DNA from: JAJFJD01 sp965228975
GTDB taxonomy: Bacteria; Pseudomonadota; Alphaproteobacteria; UBA8366
Assembly: GCA_965228975.1 (NCBI GenBank)
Contig: OZ245851.1
Coordinates: 1,178,001-1,242,000 of the forward strand
Direction: 5' to 3'
DNA length: 64,000 nucleotides
Part shown: positions 52,761 to 60,258 of the stretch, piece by piece
How positions within the stretch are numbered: position 1 is the first letter of the stretch
Layout of the letters: each line of letters begins with the position of its first letter
Notes under the pieces: generated by a model
Told to the model about the DNA's origin: nothing
Databases searched by the model: none
Seen by the model: only the letters and a program-made list of their open reading frames with translations
Program-made: the position numbers and the translations under genes

Positions 52761-53267
52761 GTGAGACCGGACGTGTTCAACGACTATCTCAATTCTATAC
52801 ATCTCATCGAGCGGCTGCATCGCCAGTTCCTCGAAGTCGTCAAGGGCGAGCTCGATCGCCTTGGCGTTCAGGATATCAACAACATCCAGGCCTTGATCCT
52901 CTATAACATCGGCCAGGACGAGTTGACCGTCGGTGAGTTGACGAACCGGGGCTATTACCTCGGCTCGAACGTTTCCTACAACGTCCGCAAGATGGTCGAG
53001 AACGACTATCTGGTCCAGGAGCGGTCGACCCACGACAAGCGGTCGGTTCGGGTTCGTGCTTCGGACAAGGGGCTGAGCCTCTGGAACAGTCTCGACGAGA
53101 TGTTCAAGCGGCACGCCGACCGGATGGGCACGGACACGCTGAACAGCGAAGACCTGCAGACCGCGATTGCCGTGTTGCAGCGTCTGGAGCGCTTCTGGGG
53201 CAGCCCGGGCGCCCACAGCGCCCCCGCCATGCCGGTTCCGGATGCCCTGACCGGGACGGGCGACTAG
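52761..53267 (+). CDS. ldtR: MarR-type winged-helix regulator, LdtR-like
   Basis: This 168-residue regulator uses a GTG start at 52761. It has a winged helix-turn-helix of MarR type: TVGELTNRGYYLGSNVSYNV is the recognition region and QERSTHDKRSVRVRAS the wing. The overall pattern matches LdtR, an alphaproteobacterial regulator of L,D-transpeptidase and stress genes described in Liberibacter and Sinorhizobium. It follows the valine genes but is separated by 123 bases, so it is probably not their dedicated regulator. A strong terminator follows. Confidence 0.82.
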   Translation: MRPDVFNDYLNSIHLIERLHRQFLEVVKGELDRLGVQDINNIQALILYNIGQDELTVGELTNRGYYLGSNVSYNVRKMVENDYLVQERSTHDKRSVRVRASDKGLSLWNSLDEMFKRHADRMGTDTLNSEDLQTAIAVLQRLERFWGSPGAHSAPAMPVPDALTGTGD

Positions 53268-53290
53268 CCAACCCTATGGTGCAGATCACA

Positions 53291-53321
53291 GCCGCCGCGG
53301 CTAAACATCGCGGCGGCTTTT
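53291..53321 (+). terminator. Rho-independent terminator after the LdtR-like gene
   Basis: A perfect 9-bp stem, GCCGCCGCG (53291-53299) with CGCGGCGGC (53309-53317), closes a 9-base loop and is followed by TTTT (53318-53321). It lies 23 bases after the stop. This is the clearest plus-strand terminator in the window. Confidence 0.85.
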
Positions 53322-53359
53322 GATTGCGTGGACGGTGGCGTGGCCGATAGGGTCGCGGT

Positions 53360-54076
53360 ATGCGTATTCTCGTTTTCCAGCATGTCGCGGTCGAACACCC
53401 GGGCATCTTTCGCGACTTCCTCGCCGACGACGGGGTCTCGTGGGACGCCGTCGAATTGGACGCCGGCGCGCCGATCCCGTCCTTCGACGGTTATGATGCG
53501 CTTTGGGTCATGGGCGGACCGATGGATGTTTGGCAGGAGGACGCATTTCCCTGGCTGATCCCGGAGAAGCAGGCGATCCGGTCCTGGGTGGACGGCGGAA
53601 AGCCTTTCCTGGGCATCTGCCTCGGCCATCAGTTGCTCGCGGATGCGCTGGGTGGAACGGTTGCCGTGGGCACAGAGCCGGAGATCGGCGTGTTGCCTAT
53701 CTCGCTGACGGGCGCCGGGCGGCGTGATCCGCTTTTCGACGGCCTGCCGGCGGAGGGAACCTGCTTCCAGTGGCATGGTGCGGCCGTCCAAAGGCTGCCG
53801 GAAGGGGCGCGCACCCCGGCCAAGACCGAAGTTTGCCCGGTCCAATCGATCAGGGTGGGCGATCGGGCTTACGGCCTGCAATTCCATGTCGAAATCACCG
53901 ATGCGACGGTCGGGGAATGGGGATGCATCCCGGAATATGCCAGCGCCCTCGACGATGTCATGGGCGAGGGCGCGCTGGATCGTCTCGGCGAGCAGACGGC
54001 GCGACATCTCCCCGATTTGAATGCGGCGGCGCGGACGCTCTACGGCAATTTCATGCAGATCGCCCGTTCGGCTTGA
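53360..54076 (+). CDS. Class I glutamine amidotransferase-like protein
   Basis: This 238-residue GMP-synthase-type glutamine amidotransferase domain stands alone. The nucleophile Cys is in GICLGHQLLAD and the catalytic His and Glu in QFHVEIT. No synthetase domain is attached, unlike GuaA (about 520 residues), so it belongs to the stand-alone group that includes gamma-glutamyl hydrolases such as PuuD-like and YfeJ-like proteins. Its end overlaps the convergent EamA gene by 26 bases. Substrate unknown. Confidence 0.87.
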   Translation: MRILVFQHVAVEHPGIFRDFLADDGVSWDAVELDAGAPIPSFDGYDALWVMGGPMDVWQEDAFPWLIPEKQAIRSWVDGGKPFLGICLGHQLLADALGGTVAVGTEPEIGVLPISLTGAGRRDPLFDGLPAEGTCFQWHGAAVQRLPEGARTPAKTEVCPVQSIRVGDRAYGLQFHVEITDATVGEWGCIPEYASALDDVMGEGALDRLGEQTARHLPDLNAAARTLYGNFMQIARSA

Positions 54077-54941
54077 GCAGGATCGTCGCCAGCGCGCCTG
54101 TGATCAGGGCCAGCGCCACCAGCTCGGCGATGCCGACGCTTTCCCCCAGCATGAGGGCGCTCGACGTGATGCCGACCAGCGGCACCGTCAGGACGGCGAT
54201 GGACGCGACGGAGGTGGGCACCAGCTTGACCACGTTGAACCATGCCCAGTAGCCGAACAGGCAGGCAATCAGGACGACGTGCGACACCGCCAAGACGCCG
54301 CGCAGGGTGAGGTCCGCAAACGGGGCCGTATCGTAAAGGACCGCGAGAATAAGCAGCGGGATCGTGCCGAACACCAGTTGCCAGCCGATCAGCGTCAGGA
54401 TCGGCGTGTTCCAGTCGCGTTTTTGGATGACCGTACCGATCGCCCAGCTTATGGCGGCGCCCAGCACGGCCAGCGCGCCGACCGGGGCCTGCCCGAACTT
54501 GACGATATCCTCGCCGACCAGCGTCGCGACGGCGCCCATGCCGAGAAGAAGGCCCAGGACCTTACGCGCCGTAATCGGGTCGTTGGCCAGGACCCGGGCG
54601 GCGATCACTGCCCAGACCGGCATGGTATAGGCCAATACGGCGCTTCGGCCGGCCGGCAACAGCGTCAGGCCGACGGCCGTGAAATAGAACCAGCCGGTGA
54701 TGTTGAAGAGTCCCGCGATCGCGGTCGGCCGCCAATCCTCCCGCGGTAGCCTGAGCGAGTGGCCGAGCGCGGCGGACAGAAGCAGGACGCAGATTGCCGC
54801 AAAGGCCCCGGTGAGTGCCCGGAAGGTATAGACCGGCAGTTCCGTCAGGGCGAATTTCATGACGGGCCAACTGCCGCCCCAGGCCAAGGTGAGACCCATG
54901 AGCCAGAGAGTCGCGGAAAACGGGACGTGGGTTCGATCCAT
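54051..54941 (-). CDS. EamA/RhaT-type drug/metabolite transporter
   Basis: This 296-residue inner-membrane exporter has two EamA repeats of five spans each. ATG 54941 begins MDRTHVPFS, with the first span near residue 15; a longer frame upstream has no membrane features. EamA proteins export amino acids or other metabolites. It converges with the amidotransferase gene and is divergent from the DUF6898 gene. Confidence 0.88.
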   Translation of the reverse strand: MDRTHVPFSATLWLMGLTLAWGGSWPVMKFALTELPVYTFRALTGAFAAICVLLLSAALGHSLRLPREDWRPTAIAGLFNITGWFYFTAVGLTLLPAGRSAVLAYTMPVWAVIAARVLANDPITARKVLGLLLGMGAVATLVGEDIVKFGQAPVGALAVLGAAISWAIGTVIQKRDWNTPILTLIGWQLVFGTIPLLILAVLYDTAPFADLTLRGVLAVSHVVLIACLFGYWAWFNVVKLVPTSVASIAVLTVPLVGITSSALMLGESVGIAELVALALITGALATILLKPNGRSA

Positions 54942-55126
54942 CGGCGTCGGGTTCCGGTGCTGCCGCGCGGTCGGCGGAAAGATGGCGAGGATCGTTTGTA
55001 TATCCTTGCATCGCACCTGGGGACAGGAAAGATCGGTGAATCTCCTGACAGCTACCCGCCAATATCCTTGGCGGTTCCGCCGGTTCGCTTTACCCTCGCG
55101 GCGAGGACAAGACCAGGGGGTTGGCG

Positions 55127-55321
55127 ATGCCGTCACGCGATGAGGGCGTCATAGTCGAGATGATCGCGATTGGCCGTTACGTGAAGGTAACGGCGGTCGA
55201 CGTGAGCAGCGGGCGCGAAGTGTCCATGGTCGGCGACCCGCGCCGTGGCGAACGGGCCTTGCGGGAAGCCGCCATCCGCAAACTGGAATACGTCATGAAC
55301 AAGTCCGATACCGAGGCCTGA
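55127..55321 (+). CDS. DUF6898 family small protein
   Basis: This 64-residue protein matches a short conserved family of alphaproteobacteria with core EMIAIGRYVKVTAVD and VGDPRRGERALREAAI. It is basic and predicted to fold as a small mixed domain. ATG 55127 is preferred to the TTG at 55121. Its function is unknown. It ends just before a bidirectional terminator shared with mucR. Confidence 0.7.
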   Translation: MPSRDEGVIVEMIAIGRYVKVTAVDVSSGREVSMVGDPRRGERALREAAIRKLEYVMNKSDTEA

Positions 55322-55333
55322 GGCCGTTGGTAG

Positions 55334-55366
55334 AAAAAAAAACAGGCCGGCTCGAAGGAGCCGGCC
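55334..55366 (-). terminator. mucR: Strong intrinsic terminator of mucR (bidirectional)
   Basis: On the minus strand a 9-bp perfect stem, GGCCGGCTC with GAGCCGGCC (55345-55366), has a tetraloop and is followed after two bases by nine T residues (55342-55334 on the plus strand as A). This terminates mucR. On the plus strand it is followed by AGTTTTG, so it may also end the DUF6898 transcript. Confidence 0.9.
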
Positions 55367-55392
55367 AGTTTTGTGCCAACATGCCGCAATTT

Positions 55393-55839
55393 TTACGCGG
55401 CGTTTTTTCGTCTGCTCCTACCAGATGAGCGGCCCAGCCCGATCTTTTTTGCGAACGCCGAGCGTTGCCGCGAATAGTTTGGCGCAACCATCGGATAGTC
55501 CGAGGGGAGGCCCCACTTGGCACGGTATTCTTCAGGGCTCATGCCGTAGACGGTGCGAAGGTGCCGTTTCAGCATCTTCAGCTTTTTGCCGTCTTCGAGG
55601 CATACGATGTAGTCCGGCGTCACCGACTTGCGGATCGGCACCGGCGCTTTCGGCGGGCGGGCGCGGCCGTTTGCGGCGCTCCCGTCCAGTTTACGCAGCG
55701 ATCCATAAACCGTGTTGATGACGTCCGGAATCTGTCCGGCCGGCATCGTGTTGTTACCCAGGTATGCCGCAACAACTTCCGTGGTCATGCGTAGAATCTC
55801 ATCGGAAGAGGGTGCTGTTTCCCCTGTGCTCTTCGTCAT
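55393..55839 (-). CDS. mucR: Ros/MucR family transcriptional regulator
   Basis: This 148-residue zinc-finger regulator has the MucR core YIVCLEDGKKLKMLKRHLRT and the C-terminal helix YRAKWGLPSDYPMVAPNY. Zinc ligands would be Cys80, Asp83, His93 and the residue at 97, which here is Val instead of the His of classic Ros/MucR (HLMTHY). Some family members lack zinc and still bind DNA. MucR is a global repressor of exopolysaccharide, motility and cell-cycle genes and binds AT-rich sites, such as the region just upstream of this gene. Confidence 0.9.
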   Translation of the reverse strand: MTKSTGETAPSSDEILRMTTEVVAAYLGNNTMPAGQIPDVINTVYGSLRKLDGSAANGRARPPKAPVPIRKSVTPDYIVCLEDGKKLKMLKRHLRTVYGMSPEEYRAKWGLPSDYPMVAPNYSRQRSAFAKKIGLGRSSGRSRRKNAA

Positions 55840-56253
55840 GTATCGCCAGCCTTTGTATCGATCAAGTAGTGAATGGTTACTACATAATACTCATATAATT
55901 GTCAATTTCCATTTGGAAATCGTTAATATAAAAAATCATCAGGACTAACCAATCGGAATAAAAGTTAATATTATTTCTAAAAGTTAACACAAAATCTGCC
56001 AATTTTAATCTTCGTTAACACAAGATGCCGTGCAGAAAGTGGCGGACCTAGCCAAAATAGACGGTTTTTTGCTTCCTTTTTCTTCCGAGCTTTTGCGAAG
56101 ACTTGGAAAGGGCCGAAGGACAAAAGGGGAAATCGTTAACGGCCCGATACCTTGTGTCAGGGTGGTGCGGCAGGCCGACATATGGTATTCGGTGCCCCGT
56201 CGGCCATGGTGGCCGTCCAAGTCGGATTCGATGTTTCCGGGAGTTATCGCGCC
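55840..56253. other. AT-rich intergenic region between mucR and rpiB
   Basis: This 414-base gap is unusually AT-rich from 55850 to 56025 for this genome. It has four GTTAA sites (55922, 55964, 55983, 56014) and one TTAA-N6-TTAA pair (56005-56018), near but not equal to the CtrA spacing. MucR autoregulates by binding such T-A-rich DNA. The second half is GC-rich and holds the rpiB ribosome-binding site (GGGAG near 56239). No small gene is supported. Confidence 0.6.
55983..56023. repeat. Direct repeat GTTAACACAA, 31-bp spacing
   Basis: GTTAACACAA occurs exactly at 55983-55992 and 56014-56023, 31 bases apart start to start, close to three helical turns. It lies in the AT-rich leader upstream of mucR and may be a paired binding site for MucR or another regulator. 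Confidence 0.6.
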
Positions 56254-56688
56254 ATGGCGCCCGAGCGAATAGCAGTCGCCGCCGATCATGCGGGCGTCGA
56301 GCTGAAAGCGTCCCTGAAGGAGACGCTCGGCGCGTTGGGCTATGAGGTCGTCGACCTCGGCACCGACGGGCCGGACTCGGTCGATTATCCTGATTTTGCA
56401 GACAAGCTGGCGGGCGCGCTGGCGGACGGCACCGCGGCGCGGGGGGTCCTGGTATGCGGTACCGGGATCGGCATCTCGATCGCCGCGAACCGCCACAGGC
56501 ACGTGCGCGCCGCGCTGTGCCACGATGCCACGGACGCGCGGCTCGCGCGCCAACATAACGATGCCAACGTACTTGCCGTCGGCGCCCGGACGATGGGGCC
56601 GGAAAAAGCGATTGATTGTCTCAAGACTTTCCTGGAAACAGAGTTCGAGGGTGGACGGCATCAACGTCGTGTCGACAAGATGTCGTAG
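56254..56688 (+). CDS. rpiB: Ribose-5-phosphate isomerase B
   Basis: This 144-residue enzyme interconverts ribose-5-phosphate and ribulose-5-phosphate. RpiB features are AVAADHAGVELK, the Cys in VCGTGIGISIAANR and RAALCHDATDARLAR. ATG 56254 follows GGGAG. It is the first gene of a housekeeping run ending at thiL, supplying ribulose-5-phosphate that RibB converts to the four-carbon riboflavin precursor. Confidence 0.94.
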   Translation: MAPERIAVAADHAGVELKASLKETLGALGYEVVDLGTDGPDSVDYPDFADKLAGALADGTAARGVLVCGTGIGISIAANRHRHVRAALCHDATDARLARQHNDANVLAVGARTMGPEKAIDCLKTFLETEFEGGRHQRRVDKMS

Positions 56689-56728
56689 GCAGCCCCGGAC
56701 AAACCATTGAAAAAGAGAACAGCAGAAT

Positions 56729-58039
56729 ATGTCGCAGCAACGCGCCTCGGGCGTCGAGGGATTTGAGGATTTCTTCACCGCAGACTTGCAGCAAGCCGAT
56801 CCGGAGATTTTCGGTGCGCTGGCCGGCGAGCTTGGCCGCCAGCAAAATCAGATCGAACTGATCGCGTCCGAAAACATCGTCAGCAAGGCGGTAATCCAGG
56901 CGATGGGCTCGGTGCTCACAAACAAATATGCCGAAGGATACCCGGGACGGCGTTACTATGGCGGCTGTGAGTTCGCCGACGTCGCCGAACAACTGGCGAT
57001 CGACCGGGCCAAGCAGCTTTTCGGCTGTGAGTTCGTCAACGTCCAGCCGCATGCCGGTGCGCAGGCCAATGCCGCCGTGTACATGGCGTTGATCAAGCCC
57101 GGCGATACGCTGATGGGCATGTCGCTGGCGGCCGGCGGTCACTTGACCCATGGCGCCCCGCCCAACCAGTCGGGCAAGTGGTTCAATGCGGTCCAGTATG
57201 GCGTGCGCCGCCAGGACGCGTTGATCGATTTCGACGAAGTCGAGAGCCTCGCGCGGGAGCACAAGCCGAAGATCATCGTGGCCGGTGGATCGGCCTACCC
57301 GCGGATCATCGATTTCGCCCGTTTCCGCGAGATTGCGGACGCAGTCGGCGCGTTTTTCATGGTCGACATGGCCCATTTCGCGGGGCTCGTCGCGGCGGGC
57401 GTGCATCCCAGTCCGCTGCCGCATGCGCATGTCGTGACGACAACGACCCATAAGACGCTGCGCGGTGCGCGGGGCGGCATGATCCTGTCCAACGATCCGG
57501 ATCTCGGCAAGAAGATCAATTCGGCCATTTTCCCGGGCACGCAGGGCGGACCGCTGATGCATATGATCGCCGGCAAAGCAGTCGCTTTCGGCGAAGCCTT
57601 GCGACCCGAGTTCAAGATTTATGCCCAAGCCGTTGTGGATAATGCAAAGACGCTGGCCTCGACGCTGTCCGAAGGCGGATTGGACATCGTGTCCGGCGGT
57701 ACCGACACGCATATCGTCCTGGTCGACCTGCGGCCAAAGGGGCTGACGGGCAACGTCGCCGAGCAGAGCCTCGAGCGCGCCGGCCTGACCTGCAACAAGA
57801 ACGGCATTCCGTTCGATCCCGAGAAACCGATGGTGACATCCGGCGTCCGTCTCGGCACGCCGGCCGGCACCACCCGTGGGTTCGGACAGGCCGAGTTCCG
57901 GGCCGTCGGCTCGATGATCGTGGAGGTGCTGAACGGGTTGGCCGCCAACGGCGAAAACAACGGTGCCGTCGAAGCATCGGTCCGGGCTCAGGTCGAGAGT
58001 TTGTGCGGGCGGTTCCCAGTTTATTCCGAGGGTATCTGA
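56729..58039 (+). CDS. glyA: Serine hydroxymethyltransferase
   Basis: This 436-residue PLP enzyme interconverts serine and glycine with tetrahydrofolate. Lys242 in TTTHKTLRG binds PLP; YAEGYPGRRYYGG and the C-terminal SGVRLGTPAGTTRG are family blocks. It lies 40 bases after rpiB and 30 before nrdR, in an order conserved in many alphaproteobacteria. Confidence 0.96.
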   Translation: MSQQRASGVEGFEDFFTADLQQADPEIFGALAGELGRQQNQIELIASENIVSKAVIQAMGSVLTNKYAEGYPGRRYYGGCEFADVAEQLAIDRAKQLFGCEFVNVQPHAGAQANAAVYMALIKPGDTLMGMSLAAGGHLTHGAPPNQSGKWFNAVQYGVRRQDALIDFDEVESLAREHKPKIIVAGGSAYPRIIDFARFREIADAVGAFFMVDMAHFAGLVAAGVHPSPLPHAHVVTTTTHKTLRGARGGMILSNDPDLGKKINSAIFPGTQGGPLMHMIAGKAVAFGEALRPEFKIYAQAVVDNAKTLASTLSEGGLDIVSGGTDTHIVLVDLRPKGLTGNVAEQSLERAGLTCNKNGIPFDPEKPMVTSGVRLGTPAGTTRGFGQAEFRAVGSMIVEVLNGLAANGENNGAVEASVRAQVESLCGRFPVYSEGI

Positions 58040-58069
58040 TACCCGTGAATCGGGGAGGTAGTACAGAGA

Positions 58070-58534
58070 ATGCGGTGTCCGTTTTGCGGTCATAATGACA
58101 CGCAGGTAAAAGATTCCCGGCCCACCGAGGACAACTCGGCGATCCGCAGGCGACGGTTCTGCCCGAATTGCGGCGCACGGTTCACGACCTTCGAGCGGGT
58201 ACAGCTTCGCGAACTGACGGTCTTGAAGCGGACCGGCCAGCGCGAGCCGTTCGATCGCGACAAACTCGTCCGGTCGATGATGATTGCCCTCCGCAAACGG
58301 CCGGTTGAGCCCGACCGGCTGGAGCAGGTGGTCAACAGCATTGTCCGCCGGCTCGAAAGCATGGGCGAGACCGAGGTGAAGGTGGAAGCGGTCGGCCAGT
58401 TGGTCATGGAGGCGCTGCATTCGCTGGACCAGGTCGCCTATGTCCGGTTTGCCTCGGTCTACCGTAACTTCCGCGAGGCCAAGGACTTCGAAGAGTTCAT
58501 CACCGACGAACTGGGTGTCGAAGACGATCACTAA
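58070..58534 (+). CDS. nrdR: Transcriptional repressor NrdR
   Basis: This 154-residue repressor of ribonucleotide reductase genes has a zinc ribbon with Cys3, Cys6 (CPFC) and Cys31, Cys34 (CPNC), then an ATP-cone domain. The zinc ribbon binds NrdR boxes. Its end overlaps the preferred ribD start by 20 bases, coupling translation. Confidence 0.96.
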   Translation: MRCPFCGHNDTQVKDSRPTEDNSAIRRRRFCPNCGARFTTFERVQLRELTVLKRTGQREPFDRDKLVRSMMIALRKRPVEPDRLEQVVNSIVRRLESMGETEVKVEAVGQLVMEALHSLDQVAYVRFASVYRNFREAKDFEEFITDELGVEDDH

Positions 58535-59645
58535 GGCACAAGACCAACGGTATATGCGGATCGCCCTGGGCCTTGCGCGCCGGGGCCTCGGCGCGGTTTG
58601 GCCGAATCCCGCCGTCGGTTGCGTTCTGGTTCGGTATGAAGACGGGGCAGGCCGGATCGTCGGCCGTGGCTGGACGCAGCCCGGCGGCCGTCCGCACGCG
58701 GAGACGGAGGCATTGTTGCGTGCCGGAGACGCCGCGAAGGGGGCCACCGCCTATGTCACGCTCGAACCTTGCTGCCACCACGGTAAGACGCCGCCCTGCA
58801 CCGATGCGCTGATCGCCGCCGAGGTCGGGCGCGTCGTTGCCGCCACGGAGGATCCCGACCCACGCGTCGGCGGCGCGGGGCTGCGCCAGATTGCCGATGC
58901 CGGTATCGCCGCCGATTGCGGCTTGTGCCGCACGGAAGCGGAAGCGGTGAACGCCGGGTTCCTGACAAGGGTGCGGGATGGCCGTCCCATGGTCTGTCTC
59001 AAGACCGCGACCACCCTGGATGGCCGCATCGCGACGCATACCGGCAACAGCCAGTGGATCACCGGCCCGGAAGCCCGCGCCCGGTCGCATCAACTTCGGG
59101 CGTCTTACGATGCCATCATGGTCGGGGTGGGTACCGCCATTGCGGACGATCCAGAATTGACCTGCCGGTTGCCGGGCTTGGCCGAGCGGTCGCCGGTCCG
59201 CGTCGTCGTGGACGCGGGCTTGCGGCTGCCGCTAACCGCCAAGCTGTTCCAGTCGGCAAGATCGGCGCCGACCTGGATCGTTGCCCGCGACGACGCCGAC
59301 AATCGACGGGCCGAGGCCATCCGCGATCTTGGCGTTGAGATCATCGGCCTGCCGGCGGCTGCAAACGGATACCCGGAGCCGGGCGACATGCTCCGGGAAT
59401 TGGGCCGACGTGGCATCACGCGGCTTTTGGTCGAGGGCGGTGCGACGCTGGCCGCTGTTCTGCTGCGGGCCGGGTTGATCGACCGGGTCGCCTGGTTCCG
59501 CAGCGGCGGGGTCATCGGCGGCGACGGTATTCCGGCGGTCGAGCCTTACGGAGTGGACGTATTGGCCGATATGGCCCGGTTCGACCGCGAGGGAACTGAA
59601 GCGGTCGGCGCGGATATGCTGGAAACATTGGTACGCCGGCACTAG
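58515..59645 (+). CDS. ribD: Bifunctional diaminohydroxyphosphoribosylaminopyrimidine deaminase/reductase
   Basis: This 376-residue riboflavin enzyme deaminates and reduces the GTP-derived pyrimidine. The deaminase zinc site is seen as HAETEA and TLEPCCHHGKTPPC; the reductase half starts at about 160 with LKTATTLDGRIAT. GTG 58515 is preferred because RibD homologues need the DQRYM segment; ATG 58554 would omit it. The shared overlap with nrdR indicates co-translation. Confidence 0.94.
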   Translation: MSKTITKAQDQRYMRIALGLARRGLGAVWPNPAVGCVLVRYEDGAGRIVGRGWTQPGGRPHAETEALLRAGDAAKGATAYVTLEPCCHHGKTPPCTDALIAAEVGRVVAATEDPDPRVGGAGLRQIADAGIAADCGLCRTEAEAVNAGFLTRVRDGRPMVCLKTATTLDGRIATHTGNSQWITGPEARARSHQLRASYDAIMVGVGTAIADDPELTCRLPGLAERSPVRVVVDAGLRLPLTAKLFQSARSAPTWIVARDDADNRRAEAIRDLGVEIIGLPAAANGYPEPGDMLRELGRRGITRLLVEGGATLAAVLLRAGLIDRVAWFRSGGVIGGDGIPAVEPYGVDVLADMARFDREGTEAVGADMLETLVRRH

Positions 59646-59654
59646 GTTAGCGGC

Positions 59655-60245
59655 ATGTTTACAGGACTAGTAACGGATTTGGGCCGGATTCAACGTGTCG
59701 ACCGTAAGGGCGACGACGTGCGCTTGGTGATCGATACCGCCTATGACCTCAACTCGATCGAGATGGGGGCGTCGATCGCATGTTCCGGCGCGTGCCTGAC
59801 CGTCACGGAAAAGGGCGATTCCTGGTTCGCGGCGGATGTCTCCGGCGAGACGCTGTCCAAGACCACTCTCGGCGATTGGGCCGAGGGTACGCGGATCAAC
59901 CTGGAACAGTCGCTTTGTCTTGGCGACAGCCTGGGCGGGCATCTCGTCACCGGCCATGTGGATGCGGTGGCGTCGGTGATCGACGTGCGGCCGGACGGCG
60001 AAAGTCTCCGTTTCGTCATCGGTATTCCCGACGGGTATACTGGCTATATCGCGCCGAAAGGATCGGTCGCGCTGGACGGCGTCTCCTTGACGGTGAACGA
60101 GGTTGAAGATGCGCGGTTCGGCGTTAACATCATACCGCACACGGCGGAAAAAACGACGTTCGGGATGCTTGCGCCGGGCGACCGGGTCAATCTTGAGGTT
60201 GATTTGATCGCCCGATATGTTGCGCAACTGCTGCCCCAACGATAA
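59655..60245 (+). CDS. ribE: Riboflavin synthase alpha subunit
   Basis: This 196-residue protein has two lumazine-binding repeats (MFTGLVTDLG at the start, then HLVTGHVDAVA and GYIAPKGSVALDGVSL), as in trimeric riboflavin synthase. It makes riboflavin from two molecules of 6,7-dimethyl-8-ribityllumazine. It lies nine bases after ribD. Confidence 0.95.
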   Translation: MFTGLVTDLGRIQRVDRKGDDVRLVIDTAYDLNSIEMGASIACSGACLTVTEKGDSWFAADVSGETLSKTTLGDWAEGTRINLEQSLCLGDSLGGHLVTGHVDAVASVIDVRPDGESLRFVIGIPDGYTGYIAPKGSVALDGVSLTVNEVEDARFGVNIIPHTAEKTTFGMLAPGDRVNLEVDLIARYVAQLLPQR

Positions 60246-60258
60246 ACGGAGCCAAATA

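Noticed and set aside
53360..54076. GMP synthase (guaA)
   Set aside because: Only the glutamine amidotransferase domain is present; the synthetase and dimerisation domains are missing.
56005..56018. TTAA-N6-TTAA before mucR as a CtrA box
   Set aside because: The spacer is six rather than seven bases; kept only as part of the AT-rich region.
56621..58747. 708-residue minus-strand open frame
   Set aside because: It is wholly antisense to glyA and nrdR, which are unmistakable by motif; high-GC coding strands often leave the opposite strand open.
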